DNA from: Methanoregulaceae archaeon
GTDB lineage: Archaea; Halobacteriota; Methanomicrobia; Methanomicrobiales; Methanospirillaceae
Assembly: GCA_025453715.1 (NCBI GenBank)
Contig: JALOPT010000071.1
Span: 1 to 10,466 of the forward strand
Length of the DNA stretch: 10,466 nucleotides
Direction: 5' to 3'
Each line of letters begins with the position of its first letter. The stretch's first letter is position 1. Below, one piece after another: positions 5,177-10,466 of this stretch. A program made the position numbers and the translations under genes. The notes under the pieces are model-generated. The model searched no databases and was not told where the DNA came from. It saw only the letters and a program-made list of their open reading frames with translations.

Positions 5177-5464
5177 GGCCGCAGCGGCCCGAGTGAACGC
5201 CGCTATGGGGTGCGAAGGTAACGAGACGTTCTCAAACGGCGAGTCCGAGCCCCACATGCGTCGCGTGAACAAGTCACGGAGCGTCTGCACTTGTACGGTA
5301 ATCAGCGACAGAACCGATGGCATCAGCCATGTGTCCCGGAGCGTGATGGATCTGGTGATAACGAGGAGTAAGCGACGAAGTTATGGACGTCAGTATCACC
5401 CCGGAACAATCTTAAAAACCAGGGCATGAAGTGAGCGAAGGATGCCCGGAGCGAGCATGATGCT
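5177..5464. repeat. Array of short hairpins with a recurring GAGTGA / CGGAGCG loop motif (right of the paralog pair)
   Basis: Successive inverted repeats have different arms. They are: GGCCGC-A-GCGGCC 5177-5189; AGCGGC 5183-5188 with GCCGCT 5199-5204; TGGGG 5206-5210 with CCCCA 5250-5254; ACAAGT 5269-5274 with ACTTGT 5289-5294; CATCA 5321-5325 with TGATG 5344-5348; GGTGATA 5354-5360 with TATCACC 5394-5400; GGGCAT 5422-5427 with ATGCCC 5442-5447; and AGCAT-G-ATGCT 5454-5464. Loops or adjoining spacers repeat related sequences: GAGTGAAC, GAGTAAGCGACGAA, GAAGTGAGCGAAGG, and CGGAGCG three times. The 89-codon frame through it is not a convincing protein. This region and the T-runs before it fill the 370-base gap between genes; nothing else is seen there. 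Confidence 0.6.
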
Positions 5465-5511
5465 TGGCGGAATAAGCCGTATATTGTGATCTTGTCCGAT
5501 TCATCTGTAAA

Positions 5512-5850
5512 TCAGAGCAGTTTTGTTTCTTCAGTGGGTTTAGGTACCTTGACTACCAGCACCCGGAACACCCCCGTACTCTCATTCAGCCACCGGTGTG
5601 GGATCCGTGCAGGACTCTCCACCAGCATATCTTTGCCGACGATATTTCGTTCGTCACCAATCTCAACAATCCCTGTGCCTTCGAGCACATAGAAGAAGAC
5701 ATCAACCGGAGTAGAATGTTTTTTTAGCGATTCACCTGGCTGCAGTGTAATGACTACGGCTATTGCATGTGGGGACTCGTATATCTTACGGGCATCCACA
5801 TGGTGAGGGTTAGGTCCAGATACCACCTTTTCAACCTCAGTAATTTTCAT
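5512..5850 (-). CDS. Cupin-domain protein, 112 aa
   Basis: This is a single-domain cupin. Motif 1 reads P-G-E-S-L-K-K-H45-S-T-P-V-D-V-F-F-Y-V-L-E57-G-T-G and motif 2 reads P-A-R-I-P-H85-R-W-L-N. The first motif normally has a His-x-His pair; here the second His is Thr, so a metal site would rely on His45, Glu57 and His85 with perhaps Asp50. It is probably a small cytosolic cupin that binds a metal or a small ligand; no substrate can be assigned. The start is two bases after the stop of the siroheme-protein gene, with GGTGA on the minus strand seven bases before the ATG, so it is the third gene of the trmB operon. A second, different cupin (8750-9109) lies in the divergent arm. Confidence 0.85.
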   Translation of the reverse strand: MKITEVEKVVSGPNPHHVDARKIYESPHAIAVVITLQPGESLKKHSTPVDVFFYVLEGTGIVEIGDERNIVGKDMLVESPARIPHRWLNESTGVFRVLVVKVPKPTEETKLL

Positions 5851-5852
5851 CT

Positions 5853-6542
5853 TTAATTCACCTTCTCAATAGGAATATACGGAATTAACGTAAGTAATTC
5901 CGATTTCAACGTGTCGATACCAATTCGTTCCATGAACCGGGCAGTCCGCTCATGCTTATTTGCATGGCTCCGATAATACTCGGACAGACGCTGTGCACAA
6001 TCCACCGCTTCACCGGCAGTAAGGTCCCATGCAATAAGATCGCCAAACCTTGGCCGTGTGCCCCCGTTTCCCCCGAAGAATACCATCCAGCCTTTTGTCG
6101 TCCCGATGATCCCGATATCCCGTGTGTGACTCTCGCTGCAACAGCGGGGACAGCCGGAGACCCCGATCTTGATCTTTGCCGGGAAAGACTGGTCTTTGAA
6201 ATGATTTTCAATAGTCCTGGCAAGGCCAATCGAGTCCTGCTTCCCGTATTTGCACATATCAGTGCCGATGCAGGCATGGACAAACTTGACACACGGCGCT
6301 GTCTCTGGTTTTGCGAGCGGGCCAAGGTCAGCAAAGACCCGTGAAACATCTTCGGGCTGAATGCCGGCAAGTAATACCCTCAGCCCTGATGTGACCTTCA
6401 GGACTGGTACATGGTATTTTCGCCCGACTTTTGCAATTGTTTCGAGCTGTTCGGGAGTTATAATACCGGCGGGTATCCGGGTAGTGACCGCATAGGTCTT
6501 CCCGTCCCGCTGAAGAATCGCTCCTTCAGTAGCATCCGTCAT
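5853..6542 (-). CDS. Small siroheme/[4Fe-4S] sulfite/nitrite reductase-like protein
   Basis: This 229-aa protein has the N-terminal ferredoxin-like half-domain (to about residue 75) and the siroheme/iron-sulfur half-domain of nitrite/sulfite reductases. The cofactor motif is C91-I-G-T-D-M-C97-K-Y-G, then S-G-C131-P-R-C134-C135, giving C-x5-C and C-x3-C. It has one reductase repeat rather than the two of full-length assimilatory enzymes, so it resembles the small siroheme proteins and Dsr-like proteins known from methanogens. The expected reaction is multi-electron reduction of sulfite, nitrite or a related ligand; the substrate cannot be told from sequence. Cys134 is extra relative to the usual C-P-x-x-C, and Cys84 is a further cysteine near the cluster. 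The ATG overlaps the trmB stop as ATGA. It is followed by a cupin gene two bases on. Confidence 0.87.
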   Translation of the reverse strand: MTDATEGAILQRDGKTYAVTTRIPAGIITPEQLETIAKVGRKYHVPVLKVTSGLRVLLAGIQPEDVSRVFADLGPLAKPETAPCVKFVHACIGTDMCKYGKQDSIGLARTIENHFKDQSFPAKIKIGVSGCPRCCSESHTRDIGIIGTTKGWMVFFGGNGGTRPRFGDLIAWDLTAGEAVDCAQRLSEYYRSHANKHERTARFMERIGIDTLKSELLTLIPYIPIEKVN

Positions 6543-7414
6543 GGCATTTCACTACTCCGTTGATTTTGTTTTTTTGCTGTCTTTTTCATGGTAATGGACC
6601 GGCCATCGCTGATGTCCTTCCCTTTATGTGATAGTTCATGGGCATGTTCGATCATCTCTGAAAACAACCTGCTCTGGACACAGGTGATAAATGGCAACGT
6701 AATAATGACTGCCATCCTGTTTCCATCCTGCGTATAGATGAGCATGGATTCCTCGTCATCGGCAATAAGGATACACTCAAGTCTGAAGATAGCTCCTTCG
6801 CGGTTGATTGGTACGGAGAACACTTTGTCAAAAACATTCTCGCCGAAAAAGTCCCTGACCTGCGTGGCCTCAAAATACCTGATACCATCACGTATGAAAA
6901 CCCCTTCTGCACCACCTTTGGGGAACAGGATTCTAACCTCCCGTTCCTTTGCGATTGAGAGCACCGGGCCCTGGAATTTTTCCAGGGTCTCCTTATTGAA
7001 ACAGAGAACAATCAAAGAGCGGGCTACACCTTCAACTAACCGCTCAAGGTTCCGCTGGATAGTCCAGTCACTATGAACGTACCAGATCGGTGAATAATTC
7101 TGCCGGGCATCCACCGACAACGCCTCAAGCGCCGTTACACTTTCGGAAGCCGCCGTATCGAGATCTTTTTTCAGGAAGGCCACAACGATGTCCGGCCGGA
7201 CTGCCTGGTACATCAGCGGACTTCCCTGTCGAATCTCAATGAATCCCTTCGCATCAAGTGCATTGAGGACATCATATATCCGCGGACGTGGGACTCCGCT
7301 GACTTCATGAATGCTGCGGACATTTGCTTCACCAAGTCCGACAAGGGCGACATAGATTTTTGCCTCGTATTCTTTGAGTCCGAGCCGGGCAAGGTTTTCA
7401 ATTGCTTGATCCAT
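6539..7414 (-). CDS. TrmB-family transcriptional regulator
   Basis: This 291-aa protein has a winged-helix N-terminus (about residues 8-75): L-G-L-K-E-Y-E-A-K-I-Y-V-A-L, then S-I-H-E-V-S-G-V-P-R-P-R-I-Y-D-V-L as the recognition helix, then G-F-I-E-I-R-Q-G-S-P-x-x-Y-Q-A as the wing. A helical segment follows, then a ligand-sensing-like C-terminal domain of about 150 residues. The last 30 residues are basic and probably disordered. TrmB proteins control promoters in archaea, often in response to a small ligand; the ligand here is unknown. It heads a minus-strand operon with the siroheme protein and the cupin, overlapping the next gene as ATGA. Its ATG at 7414 lies about 28-30 bases from an AT-rich box, with no ribosome binding site visible, so its mRNA is probably leaderless. 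Autoregulation and control of the divergent arm are likely from the layout. Confidence 0.9.
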   Translation of the reverse strand: MDQAIENLARLGLKEYEAKIYVALVGLGEANVRSIHEVSGVPRPRIYDVLNALDAKGFIEIRQGSPLMYQAVRPDIVVAFLKKDLDTAASESVTALEALSVDARQNYSPIWYVHSDWTIQRNLERLVEGVARSLIVLCFNKETLEKFQGPVLSIAKEREVRILFPKGGAEGVFIRDGIRYFEATQVRDFFGENVFDKVFSVPINREGAIFRLECILIADDEESMLIYTQDGNRMAVIITLPFITCVQSRLFSEMIEHAHELSHKGKDISDGRSITMKKTAKKQNQRSSEMP

Positions 7415-7436
7415 TTGTTACTCTGTAAGGGACAAC

Positions 7437-7450
7437 ATAATTAAATAGTT
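7437..7450. promoter_or_regulatory. Shared, near-palindromic TATA element of a divergent leaderless promoter
   Basis: The plus strand reads ATAATTAAATAGTT and continues to AT; the minus strand reads ATAACTATTTAATTAT over the same bases. The core is centred about 25 bases before the plus-strand ATG at 7469 and about 28-30 bases before the minus-strand ATG at 7414. Both distances fit TATA boxes of leaderless transcripts. The 54-base gap has room for little else, so a regulator bound here would affect both directions. Confidence 0.6.
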
Positions 7451-7468
7451 ATCTGTCAAGCATAGTGT

Positions 7469-7903
7469 ATGACACAAACTTTCACCGAACGTGAGAATAT
7501 CGCAGTTGTCCGCAAATTTTTTGAGGTTGGACCCTCAAAGGGTGACCTTGCCGCAGCCGACGCAATTCTGGCCCCTGAATTTTCCCTGCATACTCCACTG
7601 CCGACCCCGGGACCCGGAATCGAGGCGATGAATAACGTCATTATCACCTGCCGGGCTGCATTTCACGAGCTGCATGTGACTATTGAAGACATTATGGTTG
7701 ATGGGGATAAGGTTACGGCCCGCTTCACGGCACGAGGTATACACAAAGGGGAATTTATGGGCCTTCCTCCAACGGGAAAGGCAATCTCCATGACAGGGAT
7801 TGAGATTTTCCGGGTAAAGGAAGGGAAGATCGCCGAGTTGTGGGGCGAGGTAAATCTGATGGGACTGATGCAGCAGCTTGGTATTTTGCCTGTCACGGCA
7901 TAA
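7469..7903 (+). CDS. SnoaL-like (NTF2-fold) ester cyclase-type protein
   Basis: This 144-aa protein has the SnoaL-like polyketide/ester-cyclase pattern: N-terminal helices ending in R-K-F-F-E, an ...D-A-I-L-A-P-E-F-S-L-H-T segment, P-G-P-G-I-E-A, then V-D-G-D-K-V-T-A-R-F-T-A-R-G-x-H-K-G-E-F-M-G-x-P-P-T-G-K (about residues 76-104) and I-E-I-F-R-V-K-E-G-K-I-A-E-L-W-G-E. These proteins fold as an alpha+beta barrel cone with a hydrophobic pocket and acid-base catalysis, but many act on unknown ligands. There is no ribosome binding site before the ATG, and the TATA box lies at leaderless distance. It heads the plus-strand arm opposite trmB; the NapH-like gene starts 26 bases after its stop. The substrate cannot be assigned. 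Confidence 0.85.
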   Translation: MTQTFTERENIAVVRKFFEVGPSKGDLAAADAILAPEFSLHTPLPTPGPGIEAMNNVIITCRAAFHELHVTIEDIMVDGDKVTARFTARGIHKGEFMGLPPTGKAISMTGIEIFRVKEGKIAELWGEVNLMGLMQQLGILPVTA

Positions 7904-7929
7904 GAGGAAAAAACAGAGGGCGAAATTTC

Positions 7930-8700
7930 ATGGTTTTTTCACAGATTCCGAAAGCAATAGGGTTTATCTACGCCCTGGTTATGATGGGGGTTATTGCCTA
8001 CCTCTGGTATTCCGGACGATGGCGACAGAAGATCGCCTGGCTGCTTCTTGTTATTTCTGTTGCCCTTGGTTTTCTCATATTTTCACCGGTATTACCCTGG
8101 CAGTTCCAGCAGCTGGTACTGGGTGATGTGGAGGGACTGGGAGGACCGCTCATTATCGGTGTTATCGGGCTCGCTGTTTTTTTATTGCTGACCTTCGTTT
8201 TTGGAAGGTTCTTCTGCGGATATCTCTGCCCGGTCGGTACCATACAGGAGATTGCCTCGCATGCACCGGTCCCCAAAGTCAGCCTGCGGCCGAAGAAGGT
8301 GTTCATGGGAATAAGAGCCGTGTTCTTTGTTCTGTTTCTTGCGATGGCATTCTTATTTTCTGCCTCACTACTGGCCTTGTTTGGCATACAGGATTTCTTT
8401 TACCTGTCAGTGACTGCAGGGACCTTCGTGTTCATTATCATATTGTTGCTGTCGATGACCCTGTATCGTCCGTTCTGCCGTCTTATTTGTCCATACGGAG
8501 TGCTGTTATCGCTCGGTGCATGGAAAGCCGCCTTCAAAATACACCGGACCAGTGCCTGCATCGAATGTAAAAAATGCGAAAAGGCGTGTCCGACGGATGA
8601 AGCAAAACGTGAGGATGGAAAAGCGGAATGTTATCTCTGCGGAAGATGCACGGATGTCTGTCCGGTTACCGGGGCCCTGGGATATAAACGCGGAGGGTGA
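7930..8700 (+). CDS. NapH/MauN-like membrane polyferredoxin
   Basis: This is a 256-aa integral membrane iron-sulfur protein. Five hydrophobic segments are visible at about residues 9-27, 35-53, 73-95, 127-151 and 163-179. Two C-x3-C-P motifs (Cys96/100 and Cys183/187) follow membrane segments, as in NapH, NosR and related proteins. The C-terminus has two [4Fe-4S] ferredoxin motifs: C210-x2-C213-x2-C216-x3-C220-P and C234-x2-C237-x2-C240-x3-C244-P. The family passes electrons between the membrane or quinone/methanophenazine pool and soluble or extracytoplasmic redox partners. ATG 7930 is chosen because an earlier in-frame start overlaps the SnoaL gene and adds a polar stretch; GAGGGCG lies about eight bases before it. 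The gene shares an arm with cupin and zinc-ribbon genes and faces a siroheme reductase, a plausible electron acceptor; that pairing is inference. Confidence 0.88.
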   Translation: MVFSQIPKAIGFIYALVMMGVIAYLWYSGRWRQKIAWLLLVISVALGFLIFSPVLPWQFQQLVLGDVEGLGGPLIIGVIGLAVFLLLTFVFGRFFCGYLCPVGTIQEIASHAPVPKVSLRPKKVFMGIRAVFFVLFLAMAFLFSASLLALFGIQDFFYLSVTAGTFVFIIILLLSMTLYRPFCRLICPYGVLLSLGAWKAAFKIHRTSACIECKKCEKACPTDEAKREDGKAECYLCGRCTDVCPVTGALGYKRGG

Positions 8701-8749
8701 ATGAAGCAAATGAGCGCTAATTTAAAAATATACTCGCATGGAGGATTGC

Positions 8750-9109
8750 ATGGTAGATTTTAAACTTGAAAAACCTGATAACAAGAAAAGAGAGGAACTG
8801 TATGCAAAAGTCATCGTCCTCAAAGACATCGTCTCCTATCAGGATGGGACGGTGGCGAGCCGGATGCTTGTCAACAAAAAGGCAGGAAGTATCACGATCT
8901 TTTCATTCGATGAAAAGGAGGGGCTTTCCGAACACACCGCCCCCTATGACGCCGTAGTTTCTATCATTGATGGGGAATGTGAAGTGTGGGTCGCCGGCCA
9001 GACGTTTCAGATGAAAGAGGGGCAGACAATTATCTTTCCTGCCAATGTTCCTCACGCACTCAGCGCCATCACCAGATTCAAGATGACGCTGACCATGATC
9101 CGGGAGTAA
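8750..9109 (+). CDS. Cupin-domain protein, 119 aa
   Basis: A single cupin barrel is evident. Motif 1 reads L-S-E-H62-T-A-P-Y-D67-A-V-V-S-I-I-D-G-E-C-E-V and motif 2 reads P-A-N-V-P-H102-A-L. As in many small cupins of anaerobes, the second His of the classic H-x-H is replaced (T-A), with Asp67 and His102 left as possible ligands. An N-terminal stretch of about 45 residues precedes the barrel. The ATG at 8750 is preferred to the one at 8738 because GGAGG lies at 8740-8744, five bases before it. It follows the NapH-like gene by 49 bases and is followed four bases after its stop by the 96-aa gene. It is only distantly like the cupin at 5512-5850. The ligand is unknown. Confidence 0.86.
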   Translation: MVDFKLEKPDNKKREELYAKVIVLKDIVSYQDGTVASRMLVNKKAGSITIFSFDEKEGLSEHTAPYDAVVSIIDGECEVWVAGQTFQMKEGQTIIFPANVPHALSAITRFKMTLTMIRE

Positions 9110-9113
9110 ATCA

Positions 9114-9404
9114 ATGGGCGGGAATGAACAGGATGGGTACTATTGCACGATCTGTGGAGGTATCCCTCCGGACAAGATTAACATTAAGCAGATTCTCGTT
9201 GATGGCAAAGAGACCGGGATTGATAAACTGGACTGGATCATTGCTGAGGTGAAGAAACTGGACCTTTCCGATGACGTCGGTATCACTGAAGAACTGCTGA
9301 AAAGGACGAAAGCACTCAACTACGTCCCCACCAAAAAGACCAGGGATTATGGCGAGGCCTTGCTGAAGGAATATAAAAAATCCGGGGGAATAACCGGTGC
9401 TTGA
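9114..9404 (+). CDS. Small CxxC protein, 96 aa (often labelled 'NAC family transcription factor' in methanogens)
   Basis: The N-terminus reads G-Y-Y-C11-T-I-C14-G-G-I-P-P-D, a single C-x2-C that could bind metal with a partner. After it come I-L-V-D-G-K-E-T-G-I-D-K-L-D and a helical middle. The C-terminal helix contains N-Y-V-P-T-K-K-T-R-D-Y-G-E-A-L-L-K-E-Y. I recall close relatives in Methanomicrobiales and Methanosarcinales carrying the label above; the label looks like an annotation artefact and no DNA-binding fold is evident. GGGAG lies seven bases before the ATG, overlapping the end of the cupin gene. Its stop overlaps the GTG start of the following zinc-ribbon gene, and that pairing suggests they work together. 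Function unknown. Confidence 0.75.
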   Translation: MGGNEQDGYYCTICGGIPPDKINIKQILVDGKETGIDKLDWIIAEVKKLDLSDDVGITEELLKRTKALNYVPTKKTRDYGEALLKEYKKSGGITGA

Positions 9405-9633
9405 CCATTGTCCCGGTTCTGCGAACCTCAGGACCCCGACACTCGCGATAAAAAAGTGCCCACAATGTGGCGAGGAAGTGGAAGTTTTCTCAAACGACAT
9501 TAAAGTCGCATGCAGCAACTGCGGTTTTGTTATCTACAACGATATTGCCTCGTGTGTCCAGTGGTGCAAATATGCGAAAGAATGCGTGGGTGAGGAGATG
9601 TACCGGAAACTTGTTGAGAAGAAAGAGGGATGA
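9397..9633 (+). CDS. Cys-rich zinc-ribbon protein, 78 aa
   Basis: The protein carries K-K-C21-P-Q-C24-G-E-E-V-E-V, then V-A-C39-S-N-C42-G-F, a complete four-Cys zinc ribbon. A second cysteine set follows in S-C53-V-Q-W-C57-K-Y-A-K-E-C63-V-G. The C-x3-W-C-x5-C type tail is shared by a group of small archaeal and anaerobic-bacterial proteins of unknown role that I recognise by pattern only. The start is taken as the GTG at 9397, which overlaps the preceding stop and has GGGGG a few bases upstream. The first 18 residues do not look like the ribbon domain, and a start nearer to it is possible, but no ATG, GTG or TTG in frame is present before residue 21. It ends the plus-strand arm; a hairpin follows at once. 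Confidence 0.75.
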   Translation: MLDHCPGSANLRTPTLAIKKCPQCGEEVEVFSNDIKVACSNCGFVIYNDIASCVQWCKYAKECVGEEMYRKLVEKKEG

Positions 9634-9665
9634 GGGGAATTTCACTGCGTCGGGTGAAGTTCCCT
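9634..9665 (+). terminator. Stable hairpin directly after the zinc-ribbon gene
   Basis: GGGAATTTCAC (9635-9645) pairs with GTGAAGTTCCC (9654-9664) as an 11-bp stem with one T-G wobble and an 8-base loop; a further G-T pair can form at 9634/9665. The stem begins one base after the TGA stop. No T-tract follows, so it may act as an mRNA 3'-end stabiliser or a weak terminator. Confidence 0.55.
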
Positions 9666-9747
9666 GACCATAATCAACATCTTCCAATTAAAAGAACTGG
9701 GCAATCAGCACAGAAATTTGAATAAGATGAAATGAAAGTGAAAATCT

Positions 9748-10299
9748 ATGCCACCACATTGTGATACCAGGGACGGCCCCGTTGTCAAAGCAGCGATCAA
9801 AGCGCTGGAAACGGGGAATTTAAATTATGTACTGATCTGGATCCCGAAAGAGTCCGAGAAAGAACTTGAAGGGATCTTCAAGAAAGCCCTGCGGGCAAGA
9901 AAAGCCGGAAAGGATGCACAGGAAGTTGCCGATGACTGGTTCTTCGAGAATACAATCCGGCTCCACCGGGCCGGTGAAGGAGCAGCGTATACCGGCATGA
10001 AACCCGCTGGCCTCAGCGAAGGTCCGGTTGTACCGAGAGCGGAGAAAGCCATTGAGACAGAGGACCCCAGGGAATCGATCGGGTTTATCCTCAGGACTAT
10101 TGAAGACGATCTGACCCATCGCTTCCATCATGTTATGGCAAAGAAAAAGTATGACGTGAACGATGTTGCTGCCGGCAGGGAATACATCGAGGCGTTCATC
10201 GGCTGGGTCGTCTATTCCCATCATCTCTGGCAGTCGGTGACAACTGCTGCCGGGCATGGCGAGAAGCATGAGGAGAAAGCCGGTTGCGGTCACCACTGA
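9748..10299 (+). CDS. DUF6448 family protein with His-rich C-terminus
   Basis: This 183-aa protein starts M-P-P-H-C-D-T-R-D-G-P-V-V, a conserved N-terminal motif I associate with DUF6448. It continues with an A-L-E-T-G-N-x-N-Y-V-L-x-W-I-P-K segment, a helix containing W-F-F-E-N-T-I-R-L-H-R-A-G-E-G-A-A-Y-T-G (about residues 64-83) and a Y-D-V-N-D-V-A-A-G-R-E-Y motif (about 130-141). The last 15 residues hold four His and a Cys (G-H-G-E-K-H, then A-G-C-G-H-H) and could bind a metal. Together with the N-terminal H-C-D this suggests a metal-dependent or metal-handling protein; the activity is unknown. No signal peptide or membrane segment is seen. GTGA about seven bases before the ATG is a weak ribosome binding site. 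It has its own 114-base upstream gap and may be transcribed alone. Confidence 0.83.
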   Translation: MPPHCDTRDGPVVKAAIKALETGNLNYVLIWIPKESEKELEGIFKKALRARKAGKDAQEVADDWFFENTIRLHRAGEGAAYTGMKPAGLSEGPVVPRAEKAIETEDPRESIGFILRTIEDDLTHRFHHVMAKKKYDVNDVAAGREYIEAFIGWVVYSHHLWQSVTTAAGHGEKHEEKAGCGHH

Positions 10300-10319
10300 T
10301 TACGACCTGCTCCCTCGCT

Positions 10320-10325
10320 CTTTTT
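10320..10325 (+). terminator. Oligo-T terminator after the DUF6448 gene
   Basis: A CTTTTT run lies about 20 bases after the stop codon. It fits an archaeal T-rich termination signal. Confidence 0.4.
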
Positions 10326-10425
10326 CATTGGGATATAATGTAGAATCAGAATGTATGGTGTTTCTAACAGCGATTTCATGGTCAGAATAGCAATTTCTGA
10401 ACACAGCTGTTTTAAGCCATTGGAC

Positions 10426-10466
10426 CCGGAGTAGCAATGAAACTCCGGTTATTTTTATAAAAATAA
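10426..10466. terminator. Hairpin plus 18-bp AT palindrome at the window end
   Basis: CCGGAG (10426-10431) pairs with CTCCGG (10443-10448) around an 11-base loop. It is followed at once by the perfect palindrome TTATTTTTATAAAAATAA (10449-10466), whose T-run would make a terminator on the plus strand and whose TATAAAAA core could be a TATA box for a gene beyond the window. Confidence 0.4.

Noticed and set aside
5160..5429. 89-codon plus-strand frame after paralog 2
   Set aside because: It runs through the hairpin array and encodes a low-complexity Ser/Arg-rich product without a ribosome binding site.
5177..5464. CRISPR array
   Set aside because: The repeated words are short and inexact, the stems differ from unit to unit, spacing is irregular and no cas gene is present.
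9111..9518. 135-codon minus-strand frame opposite the two Cys-rich genes
   Set aside because: It is antisense to two overlapping genes with clear Cys motifs, and its translation matches nothing I recognise.
9820..10296. 158-codon minus-strand frame opposite the DUF6448 gene
   Set aside because: It is a shadow of a well-supported gene and shows no family features of its own.
1..10466. tRNA or rRNA genes
   Set aside because: I found no T-arm consensus with matching acceptor stems and no rRNA-like conserved blocks on either strand, by eye.

Overview
The window looks like chromosomal DNA from a methanogenic archaeon, most plausibly of the order Methanomicrobiales (Methanoregula/Methanosphaerula-like). 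The basis is the end of an Ech-type energy-converting [NiFe] hydrogenase operon, a TrmB-family regulator, archaeal GGAGG/GGTGA ribosome binding sites, TATA boxes at leaderless distance from start codons, and several small cysteine-rich proteins whose sequences resemble hypothetical proteins of that group. The order-level placement is inference from family recall, not a search result.

Layout. (1) 1-1280, plus strand: the 3' end of echD and a complete echE. No echF follows. (2) 1281-1555: a convergent gap with a strong hairpin and three perfect palindromes. (3) 1556-3159, minus strand: a tightly overlapped set of small accessory genes, read in the order frameshifted unknown protein, Cys-rich protein, zinc ribbon, 68-aa unknown, DUF6573, HTH/excisionase-like protein. 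A 14-bp exact direct repeat lies at both edges, so this looks like an inserted or formerly mobile module. (4) 3160-3749: a GC-rich non-coding stretch full of inverted repeats. (5) 3750-5141, plus strand: two AT-rich tandem paralogs for secreted, Ig-like/carboxypeptidase-regulatory-like proteins. (6) 5142-5511: a second non-coding, hairpin-rich stretch whose loop motif is the reverse complement of one in region 4. (7) 5512-7414, minus strand: a coupled operon of a TrmB regulator, a small siroheme/[4Fe-4S] sulfite/nitrite-reductase-like protein, and a cupin. (8) 7469-9633, plus strand and divergent from region 7: a SnoaL-like protein, a NapH-like membrane polyferredoxin, a second cupin, a 96-aa CxxC protein and a seven-Cys zinc-ribbon protein. 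(9) 9748-10299: a DUF6448 protein with a His-rich tail, followed by terminator-like elements.

How the genes may work together. Regions 7 and 8 face each other across one near-palindromic AT-rich box. It sits at leaderless-promoter distance from both the trmB start and the SnoaL start, so TrmB probably controls both arms. The gene content (siroheme reductase, membrane iron-sulfur electron carrier, two cupins, cysteine-rich small proteins) suggests a redox or detoxification module acting on a small oxidised sulfur or nitrogen compound. This is inferred from gene content and layout only. Together with the small-gene island at 1556-3159, it is the best candidate here for an undescribed system.
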